A DNA stretch of 64,000 nt from Pseudonectria foliicola (Eukaryota > Ascomycota > Sordariomycetes > Hypocreales > Nectriaceae): assembly GCA_003693505.1 (NCBI GenBank), contig QUZD01000078.1:1-64000 (forward strand). Direction: 5' to 3'. A program made the translations under genes and the position numbers. The notes under the pieces were generated by a model. The model saw only the letters and a program-made list of their open reading frames with translations. It had not been told where the DNA came from and made no database searches. Below, in pieces: positions 34,009 to 42,779 of the stretch (position 1 is the stretch's first letter; every line of letters begins with the position of its first letter).

Positions 34009-35079
34009 CTAGCGCGTTTTGGATGACTCTATACAGCCTCCGGGCTTTGTGGCTGAGATCGCGACATACCGCCAGCGTCTGCGTCCCCGGTAGGATTCAA
34101 CACCAGCTACCGTATTGATAAAATACCGTTCGAGATGTAGAAACGATATGAATAGAAAAGGAAGGTAGGCTATGAGATAGAACAGCCTCGTCATCGGTTT
34201 GATATTCTCCGAGTAATCGCGAACAATGACCTCAGTGAAGCCAGCATCCTCCAGCAAACGTTTGAAATAGCCAGGATGGGACGCGGAGTTTGTGGGCATA
34301 GCGGCGTACTCGTTAATGTTACGCATCGACGTCGCCATTGTGTCAGAGGAGCCGTCTTGAAAGTCGTGATCGTATTCGAAAAGTGCAAGACGGCCACCAG
34401 GACGGAGCACACGATAGAACCCAGCCAGCACGGTTTTTGGATCAGTTGCATGGACAAAAGTCTCCATTGTGTAAATGCCGTCGAATGACTCGTTGGCCAG
34501 GCATTCCAAATGGTGGTAATCCATCCGTTCTACCGTCACTTGACCCGCGGGAAGCCCTGATCGAGCAACATTCCTTCTGGCTTTTGCCACATGGTGGTCC
34601 GTTATGTCGATGCCCTGCACCCGCAGCTTGTGCTGCTTCGCCAGATGCAAAGCTACGTGGCCAACACCACATCCCGCGTCGAGAACAGCGGCATTCGAGG
34701 GAAGGCCAAGCGCAGTCGCTAGCCTATCCTCCATAGCACGCAGCGCTCGTCCGAGAGGAAAAGGCCAATATACGTCTTGCTCATAGTACCCAAAGTGTCT
34801 GGTTCCACCAAGGAGCAATCGATATCCGATTCGCGATTCGAGGGAGTCATAGTATTTCTGAAGCTGAGGGTTATCATCAATGATAGGCTTCGCCTCGTGG
34901 GCGGAGTTGGGCTTCATTTCTTGGCAGCGACAGCGATCTCGGCGTAAGACGTTTTCTCCAAAATCACCAACCAAGAGTCGCACGCGCGCGATGGAGACAA
35001 CGTCAGTGGGAGCGCCTTTAAGTTCAAAAGGCACAGCTAGAATTGCCCAAGGAATGGTGAGTGACAATCGGAATTTCAT
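34009..35079 (-). CDS. SAM-dependent methyltransferase, Erg6/UbiE-like
   Basis: A single frame of 356 aa from ATG 35079; an internal ATG at 34917 (Met55) would give 302 aa starting just before the conserved region, and I cannot decide between them. The SAM-binding motif I, V-L-D-A-G-C-G-V-G-H, is at residues 132-141. Y-Y-D-S-L-E-S-R-I-G-Y and R-H-F-G-Y-Y precede it as in sterol/quinone-type C-methyltransferases, and post-motif V-L-R-P-G-G-R-L-A-L-F-E-Y is present. The C-terminal 60 residues contain a hydrophobic membrane-associating segment. It is probably a small-molecule (sterol, polyketide or terpenoid) methyltransferase. It is divergent from the DUF4396 gene by only 187 bp, suggesting a shared promoter. 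Confidence 0.85.
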   Translation of the reverse strand: MKFRLSLTIPWAILAVPFELKGAPTDVVSIARVRLLVGDFGENVLRRDRCRCQEMKPNSAHEAKPIIDDNPQLQKYYDSLESRIGYRLLLGGTRHFGYYEQDVYWPFPLGRALRAMEDRLATALGLPSNAAVLDAGCGVGHVALHLAKQHKLRVQGIDITDHHVAKARRNVARSGLPAGQVTVERMDYHHLECLANESFDGIYTMETFVHATDPKTVLAGFYRVLRPGGRLALFEYDHDFQDGSSDTMATSMRNINEYAAMPTNSASHPGYFKRLLEDAGFTEVIVRDYSENIKPMTRLFYLIAYLPFLFISFLHLERYFINTVAGVESYRGRRRWRYVAISATKPGGCIESSKTR

Positions 35080-35266
35080 TCTCGCGTTCCGAAGCCGACG
35101 TCCTAGAGCTCCTGATTACATGGTACTTGAATTGACAATCAAGCTATGGTAGGAGCTTTGAGACAATTTAGCGGCATTCCAAACCTTTCCAATATCGTCA
35201 GGCTCTTCTACACTTTCCGTTGCTTCAATTTAAAATTGTACATTTCATGGCGAGGCCTATTTCATT

Positions 35267-35977
35267 ATGCTTAGACTTTTCCAGGCTCGATCGACTCGCG
35301 GACCGCATTGTCTGACATGCACCTTGGTACGAGTGACTACCCATTCACACCAATTCTTGACATGCCGAAAGTTGACATCTCCAAAATCGGAGGCGGGCAC
35401 ACGATGGTTTATCACAAGTCGCCATCAAGAGAGGTCGACCTGTGGTTCTCAGCTCCCGCGTCCCTCAACTTCCGCATTCTGGTCCTCGGCAATTACATGG
35501 AAACGGGCTTCAATCAACACCTTTCGATGCCTGGTGGGGTGCACCCTGGGTGATTTCGCTACGCTATGGGGCCTTCAGCTCTACTTCCCTAGTTTGGGGA
35601 TGAGCACGATAATGGCACTCTCAAGTACAGCCCCTACATCTTCAAAGTTCTTACAGCTCTCTAACGATTTGACGATCCCATTAGTGGCTAGTGGAGTTTC
35701 CACTTCCGTACTGCTCGAGACTTTGTTGCTCCGAACAGGACAGGACAATCTTTCCTGGCCAGTCGCTTTCAAAACGGCCACTGGTATGAGCCTGATATCG
35801 ATGTTTGCGATGGAAATTGCCGAAAACGCTGTTGATTACTATTTGACCGGAGGCGTAGTGGCAGTCGACAACCCCGAATTCTGGATGGCGGCCTTGATTT
35901 CCATTGCTGCTGGCTACTTTGCGCCTCTTCCATACAATTATTTTCGCCTCCGCAAGTTTGGAAAATCTTGCCATTAA
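35267..35977 (+). CDS. DUF4396 membrane protein
   Basis: The whole span is one open frame (236 codons), but two segments look like stop-free, frame-preserving introns: 35327-35452 (126 nt, GTACGA...CTCAG) and 35625-35684 (60 nt, GTACAG...ATTAG with a CTAAC branch). Removing both gives 174 aa and restores continuous family sequence: F-W then N-T-F-R-C-L-V-G-C-T-L-G-D-F, then M-A-S-G-V-S-T-S-V-L-L-E-T-L-L-L-R, then M-G/A-M-E-I-A-E-N-A-V-D-Y-Y and a final P-L-P-Y-N-Y-F-R-L-R-K-F-G. This is the DUF4396 fold, about four membrane helices, function unknown. The second intron is better supported than the first. Confidence 0.75.
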   Translation: MLRLFQARSTRGPHCLTCTLVRVTTHSHQFLTCRKLTSPKSEAGTRWFITSRHQERSTCGSQLPRPSTSAFWSSAITWKRASINTFRCLVGCTLGDFATLWGLQLYFPSLGMSTIMALSSTAPTSSKFLQLSNDLTIPLVASGVSTSVLLETLLLRTGQDNLSWPVAFKTATGMSLISMFAMEIAENAVDYYLTGGVVAVDNPEFWMAALISIAAGYFAPLPYNYFRLRKFGKSCH

Positions 35978-36215
35978 GGGCTTTTTATTCTTTGGATACT
36001 AGAGCTGGAATGATGTTCCGGCTTTTCACGAATACAACTTTAGTCCATGAGCAGTTGTTTCTTAGAGCAGGTTTCAAGCGAAACTTGATGTCACAGGCAT
36101 CTCATGAGACTTGAGCACCTACGAAGAGCATCGACTTGATGTATACTGAGCTGCTCTTCAATGTGGTGAGCTGTATATTCAAAGCTTTGAAGTCGTGGCA
36201 GCTAACAAGTCGAAC

Positions 36216-36298
36216 GCCCGGTTAGCTCAATCGGTAGAGCGTGAGACTCTTATGAGTGCGCGATCTCAAGGTTGCGGGTTCGACCCCCGCATCGGGCT
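36216..36298 (+). tRNA. tRNA-Lys (CUU) with a 10-nt intron
   Basis: The cloverleaf is complete: acceptor stem GCCCGGT/ATCGGGC with one G-U pair, D-arm with AGCTCAATCGGTAGAGC, anticodon stem TGAGA/TCTCA, loop C-T-CTT-A-A and T-arm GCGGG-TTCGACC-CCCGC. A 10-nt intron (36253-36262) follows the base 3' of the anticodon, the canonical eukaryotic position. The mature length is 73 nt with discriminator T, and a T run after it serves as Pol III terminator. Confidence 0.97.
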
Positions 36299-37083
36299 TT
36301 TCCTATACCATGATTGAGAACTTCGACGTCTTCCTTTTTTGCATCTTCTTACTTCCGCTTTTTGACTTTGTGGATCTCATACTACCTGTGATCACATATA
36401 ATCCGTTTGTATTCCTGGCTGCACAGTATACAGGGCAGTCCAGTGCCATGGTCAGTTTCTAGGCCTCAAAGCCACACAAACGTCCATCAAGACAGCCCAC
36501 ATGCAGGGCCATATATTTGCGTGGTTCTGCGCATAGTACGTAGCGCGTCGAACACCGCGCTGTTACTGGACGAATCTTTGGCAAGGAGACTTTGGTGTCG
36601 TTGATCGACGCCATCCATTTGTAACTTACTACTTGGAGGACCGCTTGATCTGAGCCTAAGCTTGTGAGCCTCTACCTGTGTAATGCAATGTGCTTTTCAT
36701 TTTCAGCCGTTGCTGGACTCGTGTCGGGCTAAGGTCTGGGAAATAATCTTGGCTACCCATCCCTCTACGATCAACAATCGTTTGCCAATCACAATTGCGC
36801 CTGGCCCTGGATTTATGGTGACTTGCTCCAGATCGTACACATCGACTTCAGGCGATAGCAGAAGGAGTGCAGAACTTCATTCTTAAATGCAATGTGCTGC
36901 ACTTGCTGATATTAAGGGGAGATTACTGGTGCGATTCTGCCTAGCGAACAATACAGGCGTCATGGCCGTGCTCCTGGGTATTCTAAGGACTATCTCTTCC
37001 ATCTCCAGCATCAACCTGCTCGGCCATGAAAACAAAAGAAAGAAGCAAAGGAATGAGGTCAATGCATCGCCACGTCGGCAGCT
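36299..37083. other. Intergenic, nothing recognised
   Basis: Between the tRNA and the 3' end of the CYSTM gene. Only short chance frames are present; the right end is probably the 3' UTR of the CYSTM gene. Confidence 0.6.
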
Positions 37084-37515
37084 TTAACAGCAACAGTCCA
37101 GGCAGTCGAGGCAGCACTCGCAGGTCTCACCGCAGAGCCAGCAGCAACATAGAGTGGCCAAGCTGAAAATGATGAGCACGGGGTTTCAAAGTGATGATAA
37201 AGATTCCGGATTTGAGAACTTACCAGGAGTAGAGGCAGCCGTGGCTTTTCTCTTCTTTAGGAGGCGGGGCTGGCGCCTGCTGGTATTGCATCTGTGCCAT
37301 CGGCGTATTAGAAAAAAAACACAGCGAATTGCATCACGCGAGGCTGCTTACCGGCTGAGGAGGAGGATAATTGCCCTGGGGATAGCCTTGAGGGGGCGGG
37401 TAACCTTGATCAGGAGCGGGATACCCGTAGCTGGAACGTTTTAAGCGACATGTTGCAGTTGGTATGGGAGGACTTATTCTACTAACCCTTGAGGGGGACC
37501 GTATGCTTGCGACAT
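37084..37515 (-). CDS. CYSTM-domain small cysteine-rich protein
   Basis: Four small exons (37515-37487, 37430-37352, 37291-37224, 37162-37084) join in phase to 84 aa. The N-terminal two thirds are G-Y-P/P-P-Q repeats (Tyr-Gly-Pro-Gln-rich). The C-terminus is the CYSTM module: a short hydrophobic stretch packed with cysteines (C-L-Y-S-C, L-C-C-C-W-L-C, C-E-C-C-L-D-C-L-D-C-C-C). In other eukaryotes such proteins are membrane-associated and linked to metal or stress tolerance. The first donor is GTTAGT, slightly unusual; the others are standard. It was assembled purely from splice logic, and the result is coherent. Confidence 0.85.
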
Positions 37516-39471
37516 GTTGTGATGTATGGGATGGTAAGGGAAGAGGATGGAACAGAGTAGGTATGGACTTGGAGATGGGCTCTAACTCCTGTGATAAAGT
37601 TTTTTTGCGGTCGATGGGGGTTGTCAAGATCAGAAATAAGGACAGAAGGGAGCGAGAGCAACGCGTAATGTGCCGAGAACCAGAGGGGAGCGAATGTGAA
37701 CGGTCAACGGAATTCTGTGCCGATTGCTCTTGGCGGGCTTGGTTGGGGGGCCTTGGCCGGTACTTAAGCAGCACTGGTCTGCGTTGACTCTGAGACAAGG
37801 GTAGGCATCTTTGTTCCGATTTACAGTAAACTACGAATTGCTGCTACTCTGGCTTCGAAACGTATGTGTTGGAAGCGTGTTGGAAGCGGTTCGAGGCCGC
37901 CGTGTTGGGACGCTTGCTTCGTCTGGACGCGCTCCATGTCCCAACTTACGCACAACTCCTGCTTAGCCGGCTGCTCATACGCCTCGAAGTCGGCGCAGCC
38001 AGGCGGTCCGTCCCTCCTGGCAGCCACTGACGGCCTCCGGCTTGGCGCTAGCAGAGACAGCGTTCAATGTGGATTCGGTCCCCCCATCCGAATCTCCGGG
38101 CTGATTACGAGCTGACGAGTCAAATCGGTGCGCTGCCGGTGCTCCTCCCACAGCGGCCTTCAAGCCGCCAGTTGAAACAAGGGAGAATTGTTGCCCCGTG
38201 CGACATCAGTGGCCGACGGAGAGCAATCTCGCAGGCATTGCGGCGTGGCATTCCTTCAGCCCTGGACTAATCGACGTGAACTGCCGGGTGGATATCCGTA
38301 GCTCCAAAGGGGGGTTTCCATCCCCACACAAAGTCCGGGCTGTGCTTCCTCAGTGGAGTCGGCTACCCTAAGCCTAATGTAACGCTTGCTACCTGAATCT
38401 GGGTGGAGAAGAGGTTCAACCTAGAGAAGGTATAGAAGGCCGCCGAGTTCAAAACAACCTGGGTCCAGATCGGATCATTGTGGATGGGCCACATTATAAA
38501 AGTTAAGGAGAAAATGTGAAAGATTGCGTATCATGGGGAGCCCTATCATTTGTAAGATTGTCCCTCCGATTGCCCTGTGTTTAGGCTGTTGTCATGTCCC
38601 CAGATATCTGTGGCCCCCTTTGGAAAGCCAATTCTGCGGCAAGGGAGGGAAATGAGGCGAAGTAGTTGCAGAGAGTTCAAGACTTATGCCCAATCAAGAA
38701 ATCAGCCCGGAGTGACAGATATGGGGCATGGCATTAGCGCTGCCAGCAAAGATCTACACAAGGGCCAAGAAGAGCTAATACAGATGTCCCATAAGATCTG
38801 ATAACACATAGTGGTCACTACCCACGAGGAGATTTATTGGACGCATTGTCCTGGGTAAGGGTCTTCGCACTAGGGTCATCTCACAAAACGGGTGGCACAT
38901 GTTGTGACCGCTGGGGGACATGACTCTGAACACGGTATATAGATAATCACCCGAGAAATGATGCACATTCTATTCTCGTAGTCGTCCATCCTCATGACCA
39001 TATAGTCAGATAGGGGGCTGTGTAAGTCCAACTCGAAGGAGGACAGTTGGTGCCACTTGCTGCGTTGTGATTATAAGAATATGATAAACCACAATCTGAT
39101 ATATTCTTCAAGACAGAGTTGGCGAACAATGGAATAACGGAAGGCTAGCATACATAACACAGGTATGCAAAGATGAAACACTGGGGGGGGGGGGTGGNNN
39201 NNNNNNNNNNNNNNNNNNNNNNNNNNNNNNNNNNNNNNNNNNNNNNNNNNNNNNNNNNNNNNNNNNNNNNNNNNNNNNNNNNNNNNNNNNNNNNNNNNNN
39301 NNNNNNNNNNNNNNNNNNNNNNNNNNNNNNNNNNNNNNNNNNNNNNNNNNNNNNNNNNNNNNNNNNNNNNNNNNNNNNNNNNNNNNNNNNNNNNNNNNNN
39401 NNNNNNNNCATCACAGCATCACAGCATCACATCTGAGGGCTGGCCCGCACTCATGACCTCGCATTGTCCCC
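37516..39471. other. Intergenic with assembly gap
   Basis: A GC-rich patch at about 37850-38290 is open in several frames on both strands but has no recognised domain. The rest is featureless up to the gap. The downstream side of the gap begins with a short catcacag repeat. Confidence 0.5.
39198..39408. other. Assembly gap (211 N)
   Basis: A run of Ns preceded by an 11-G homopolymer and followed by a catcacag microsatellite, so the break is probably due to low complexity. Open frames crossing it are artefacts. Confidence 0.99.
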
Positions 39472-40254
39472 TTAAGCCCGGAAAGATCGGACCTTCTTGG
39501 CACCCTGGTAGAGGGGAGGACCGGGGACCTTGTAGGTGGGCTCGCGGTTGTCGTACAGAGAAAAGCCATAAAGCTGGGCATCTGAAGTGCTGTAGAGCTC
39601 AGATGCTGGGACGCCGCCAGAAAGACCGTCCGAGCCAGATCCAGTCACCTCGATGTTTCCGCACTGCATGTAAAATTCTGGCTCTTTGAGATGAGCGCGA
39701 TGAAGAGCAATGAGCTCGTTGCGAATGACGTACTTTCCGGGGGCAATGGAGGATGGAATGGTTGCAGAGTTGACACCGCCATCGTTTCGCAACTTGTCAG
39801 TAGCCCAGACTCCCTTAGCGTTGGCGGGGCCCGAGACAACACCAGCCTCGGCAATCTTGGTCCACTTGAGAGTTGTCTTGTCGATGGAAGTGCAGTCGCC
39901 GTTGCAGGGGGCAATGTAGGTGGCTAGAGGGCCGCTGTGGGCATAGCCATTGGGGTTTCTACCCTTGTCGTTGGATGTCCAGGTGAAGGAAATAGTGCTA
40001 CCGGCTGCGACTTTGGCATAGTTCTTGGCCGGCTCAGAGTTGGCACGGCAAATAAAGTCGGGGCTGGAGATGTCCAGCTGAGGTCCTTCATCCTTGGTAG
40101 TGAAGCTCCAGCCTATGGCGTCCTGGGAAGGGTTGGGGTTCCAGCTGTCGAACCCTTCGTACTCGGTACCATCGACGGAGAATGTCTTGAGGTAGGCATG
40201 AGCGGCCGCCTGCGAGGCCAAAAGAGCGGTGCCAAGGATGAGGTAGTTGGCCAT
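39472..40254 (-). CDS. AA9 lytic polysaccharide monooxygenase
   Basis: A single frame; the ATG at 40254 gives 260 aa (an upstream in-frame start would bury the signal peptide). Cleavage after A-A-A18 exposes His19, the N-terminal His of the copper histidine brace. His106 in N-G-Y-A-H-S-G-P is the second brace ligand. Tyr195 in E-F-Y-M-Q-C is the axial Tyr, with His185 in the A-L-H segment before it. It oxidatively cleaves cellulose or hemicellulose outside the cell. There is no CBM1 or linker; a C-terminal extension of about 50 residues follows the catalytic fold. Codons are strongly C-ending, suggesting high expression. A TATA-like tatattt lies near 40529-40535. Confidence 0.95.
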   Translation of the reverse strand: MANYLILGTALLASQAAAHAYLKTFSVDGTEYEGFDSWNPNPSQDAIGWSFTTKDEGPQLDISSPDFICRANSEPAKNYAKVAAGSTISFTWTSNDKGRNPNGYAHSGPLATYIAPCNGDCTSIDKTTLKWTKIAEAGVVSGPANAKGVWATDKLRNDGGVNSATIPSSIAPGKYVIRNELIALHRAHLKEPEFYMQCGNIEVTGSGSDGLSGGVPASELYSTSDAQLYGFSLYDNREPTYKVPGPPLYQGAKKVRSFRA

Positions 40255-42227
40255 GATGTAAGTTATGTGATTTGCTGTGAAGTGAATGGGAGAAAGAGTA
40301 GACTGGTGCAAAGAATGAAAGTTGACAATGAAGGGCGCAACCCGGCTGAGCGAATGAAGAAGGAAGTGTACTGAGTAACAATCCAAATTGAGAGAGAAGA
40401 CGTCGTTGCTTTATGTGTCTCCGCTGCCTGGCTCGACGCATTCTCCCTCTCTGTTCTTCTTGGTCGCCCCAATAGCACTGTCCGTGGGAAGGAGGCGAGC
40501 CGAGCATTGGCGGCGACTAGATCGTCCCAAATATAGGCTCGGGCAGGGGCTGTTCTGCGCACTTGCTGGAAGGCGCCCGTGGTAGGATTATCATCCTGGG
40601 TTGATAGGCAGCCTAGCTCGTCGTGAAGGATTTAAAATGTCTGGAGTTGACTGCATGGCACACGACGGCAGCTACTGGGGCCGACGAATAGGGGATTTAG
40701 CTTTCCCTAGCGCTTCATCTATAGGCCTGCACCCTTGTTACCCAATGCCAATGGGCGAGCAGAGAATTGGTCACCTCCCAGCTGTGTCTGCGTTATTGGC
40801 TGGCATGTGTGGAATGAATGCAATGGCACTGCGAGACAACAGGGAAAGACTGTCAAATCTTTTGCGTAAAATGCAGCTCTATTGCCTGTGCGGCTTCGAA
40901 TACCTGCCTTCATTCCATCAACTGTAGTCTTGATCTCATGGACCTGATCAGCATGACCTGTGCTCGTCATGTCATGTTGTTTAGCATGTCGATTGTCAGC
41001 GTTTCCAGTATAGTCCAAGCATACATCAGATGAAGAGATGAAACGCGGACGGGCGCGTCAACTGCTTGAGCCGGTGCCTGCATGTCACGTTCCTATGCTT
41101 GCATGCTTAACCGAATCGCTAGGATCGGCCAATTTCCTAGGATCCTGAGCCTTATCATCCATCATACATTGGATGGACGCACGGGCAAGTGGGCGGCCGC
41201 CGTACGTGCAGGAGAGAATCGCCAGCGTCTAATTTTAGCTGCGCCTAAGACTGAAGTAGTCAACAGGCCCCACTCTCCTCCCATGTTTGGCGAACTGATC
41301 AACTCCTTTGAGCTGAAGCCATGATAAAATGGTATCGAGGTTTCCGCACTGAAGAGGAGACTATATGGCAAAGACGAGGCTTCTCTTTATAATGCGGGGA
41401 ACGAGCTAGAGCAGACTTTGTACCCGACAAAGGTGACTAGTATCTCCCGTCCAAGGCTTACTACCAACGGAAGGCTGCTGGAGCCGGGTTGGTAATCTAA
41501 CAAGTACCTAGGCATGACAAGATCTTCCACTGTCTTGTGTATTGTACCACCACCAGCACAACAAGGGCACGTCTTCAATTCTCGTCTTTTGGGTACAGCA
41601 TTGTAAATAGACGTGTCTACGAGTCTACCCAACATGGAGCCTTCATTGTCGCGTGTCTGGACCGAGATATCAGACACGTGCGGTTACCCTACAGCCTCTG
41701 TTCCTTTATGTTTGAATATGAAGAGATTTTCTCGTAGTGCAAGTCTTAAAGAGTTTCCGATCCGTATACCATTCTTGCACCACGAGGCCGAGGCTAAATC
41801 CGTTTACTGGACCGCGTCATTGAACTTCAAGTTTTCATCCATGGATTCATTTGTATCCGCTTTAAGGGTTTGGAGCATCTGTCCAATAAAAAAAATGGAG
41901 TCTGTCAACGTTGACTCGCGCCTTATCATTACTCATCGGCCATTCTAAATACTCACTTCTCGTTTCTGCAAGCTCTTCAACTCACTAAATAGCTGGCAAC
42001 TTAATTCTTGGCATCACGCGTGGAGCAGTGTCTCAAGTCATCACGCTGGTGTTTTCAAGGAACATGCAATGCGAGGATTATGGAATGTAAGAGTATTCAC
42101 ATTCTATGATAGATCGTCTGTATATTCCATCGTTTCCAATTCCGGTAGGTCGATCTTCCCCCGCCAATGTCTAAAAGCAGACCTGAAGAAAACGCAATCG
42201 CTGCATGAGTGCTTATGAGGGAAAAAA
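40255..42227. other. Intergenic, nothing recognised
   Basis: The 5' flank of the AA9 gene (the first 300 bp, with overlapping chance frames) and then about 1.6 kb without coding signal up to the PhiA-like stop. Confidence 0.6.
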
Positions 42228-42779
42228 TTACTGCTTGTAAAGGCAAGCGTTGGGGTTCTTGACGGGAGTAGTGCGGGCAGAGAATCCAACGCAGTTCTTG
42301 TTGCCGGCGGGGTTGGCAATGCCGTTGTCGACGAAGACGACATAAGAGTCCTTGATGGGGCAGGCGATGAGGCCCTTTCCGGCGAAGTTGAGGTTGCCGT
42401 CCTTGTCGATCTTCCATCCGGCGCGCTCAGCGTTCTTGGGGGCAGGCTGGGCACCCATGGTGTAGCCAAGGCGGCCCTGGCCCATACCAGAGCGGTCAAC
42501 GTAGAGCTGCTGGCGAGGGTTGGACTTGGCGTAGAGGAACAGAGAGCCGTCGCTGCCCAGCTCGAAGGTGGCGGCGTTGGTGTCCTTGGTGTCGCAGCTG
42601 GCCTCCTGCTTAGGAAGCTGGAGCGCGATGTTGGTGCCAGAAGCCTGCAGAGGAGAGAAGTGGATCTTGCTGCCAGAGCGAAGGGCCTGGACCTGGAAAG
42701 GAGAGTCGCTGGCCTTGGGCGCAGCGGAGACGAGGCCAGCGGCCATGAGAGGAGCGACGAGGACAGACTTGAAGAGCAT
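42228..42779 (-). CDS. phiA: PhiA-like cell-wall protein
   Basis: A single frame of 183 aa with a signal peptide (cleavage near A19/A20). Length and sequence match the fungal PhiA family: S-P-F-Q-V-Q-A-L-R-S-G-S start of the mature chain, an F-E-L-G-S-D-G-S-L-F-L-Y strand, G-W-K-I-D-K-D-G-N-L, and the closing S-A-R-T-T-P-V-K-N-P. Aspergillus PhiA is an abundant secreted/wall protein needed for phialide and conidium development; homologues occur as major culture-filtrate antigens. Codon use is strongly biased, consistent with high expression. The gene symbol is by homology only. Confidence 0.9.
   Translation of the reverse strand: MLFKSVLVAPLMAAGLVSAAPKASDSPFQVQALRSGSKIHFSPLQASGTNIALQLPKQEASCDTKDTNAATFELGSDGSLFLYAKSNPRQQLYVDRSGMGQGRLGYTMGAQPAPKNAERAGWKIDKDGNLNFAGKGLIACPIKDSYVVFVDNGIANPAGNKNCVGFSARTTPVKNPNACLYKQ

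Noticed and set aside
39145..39436. Open frames across the assembly gap
   Set aside because: They consist almost entirely of unknown bases and are artefacts.
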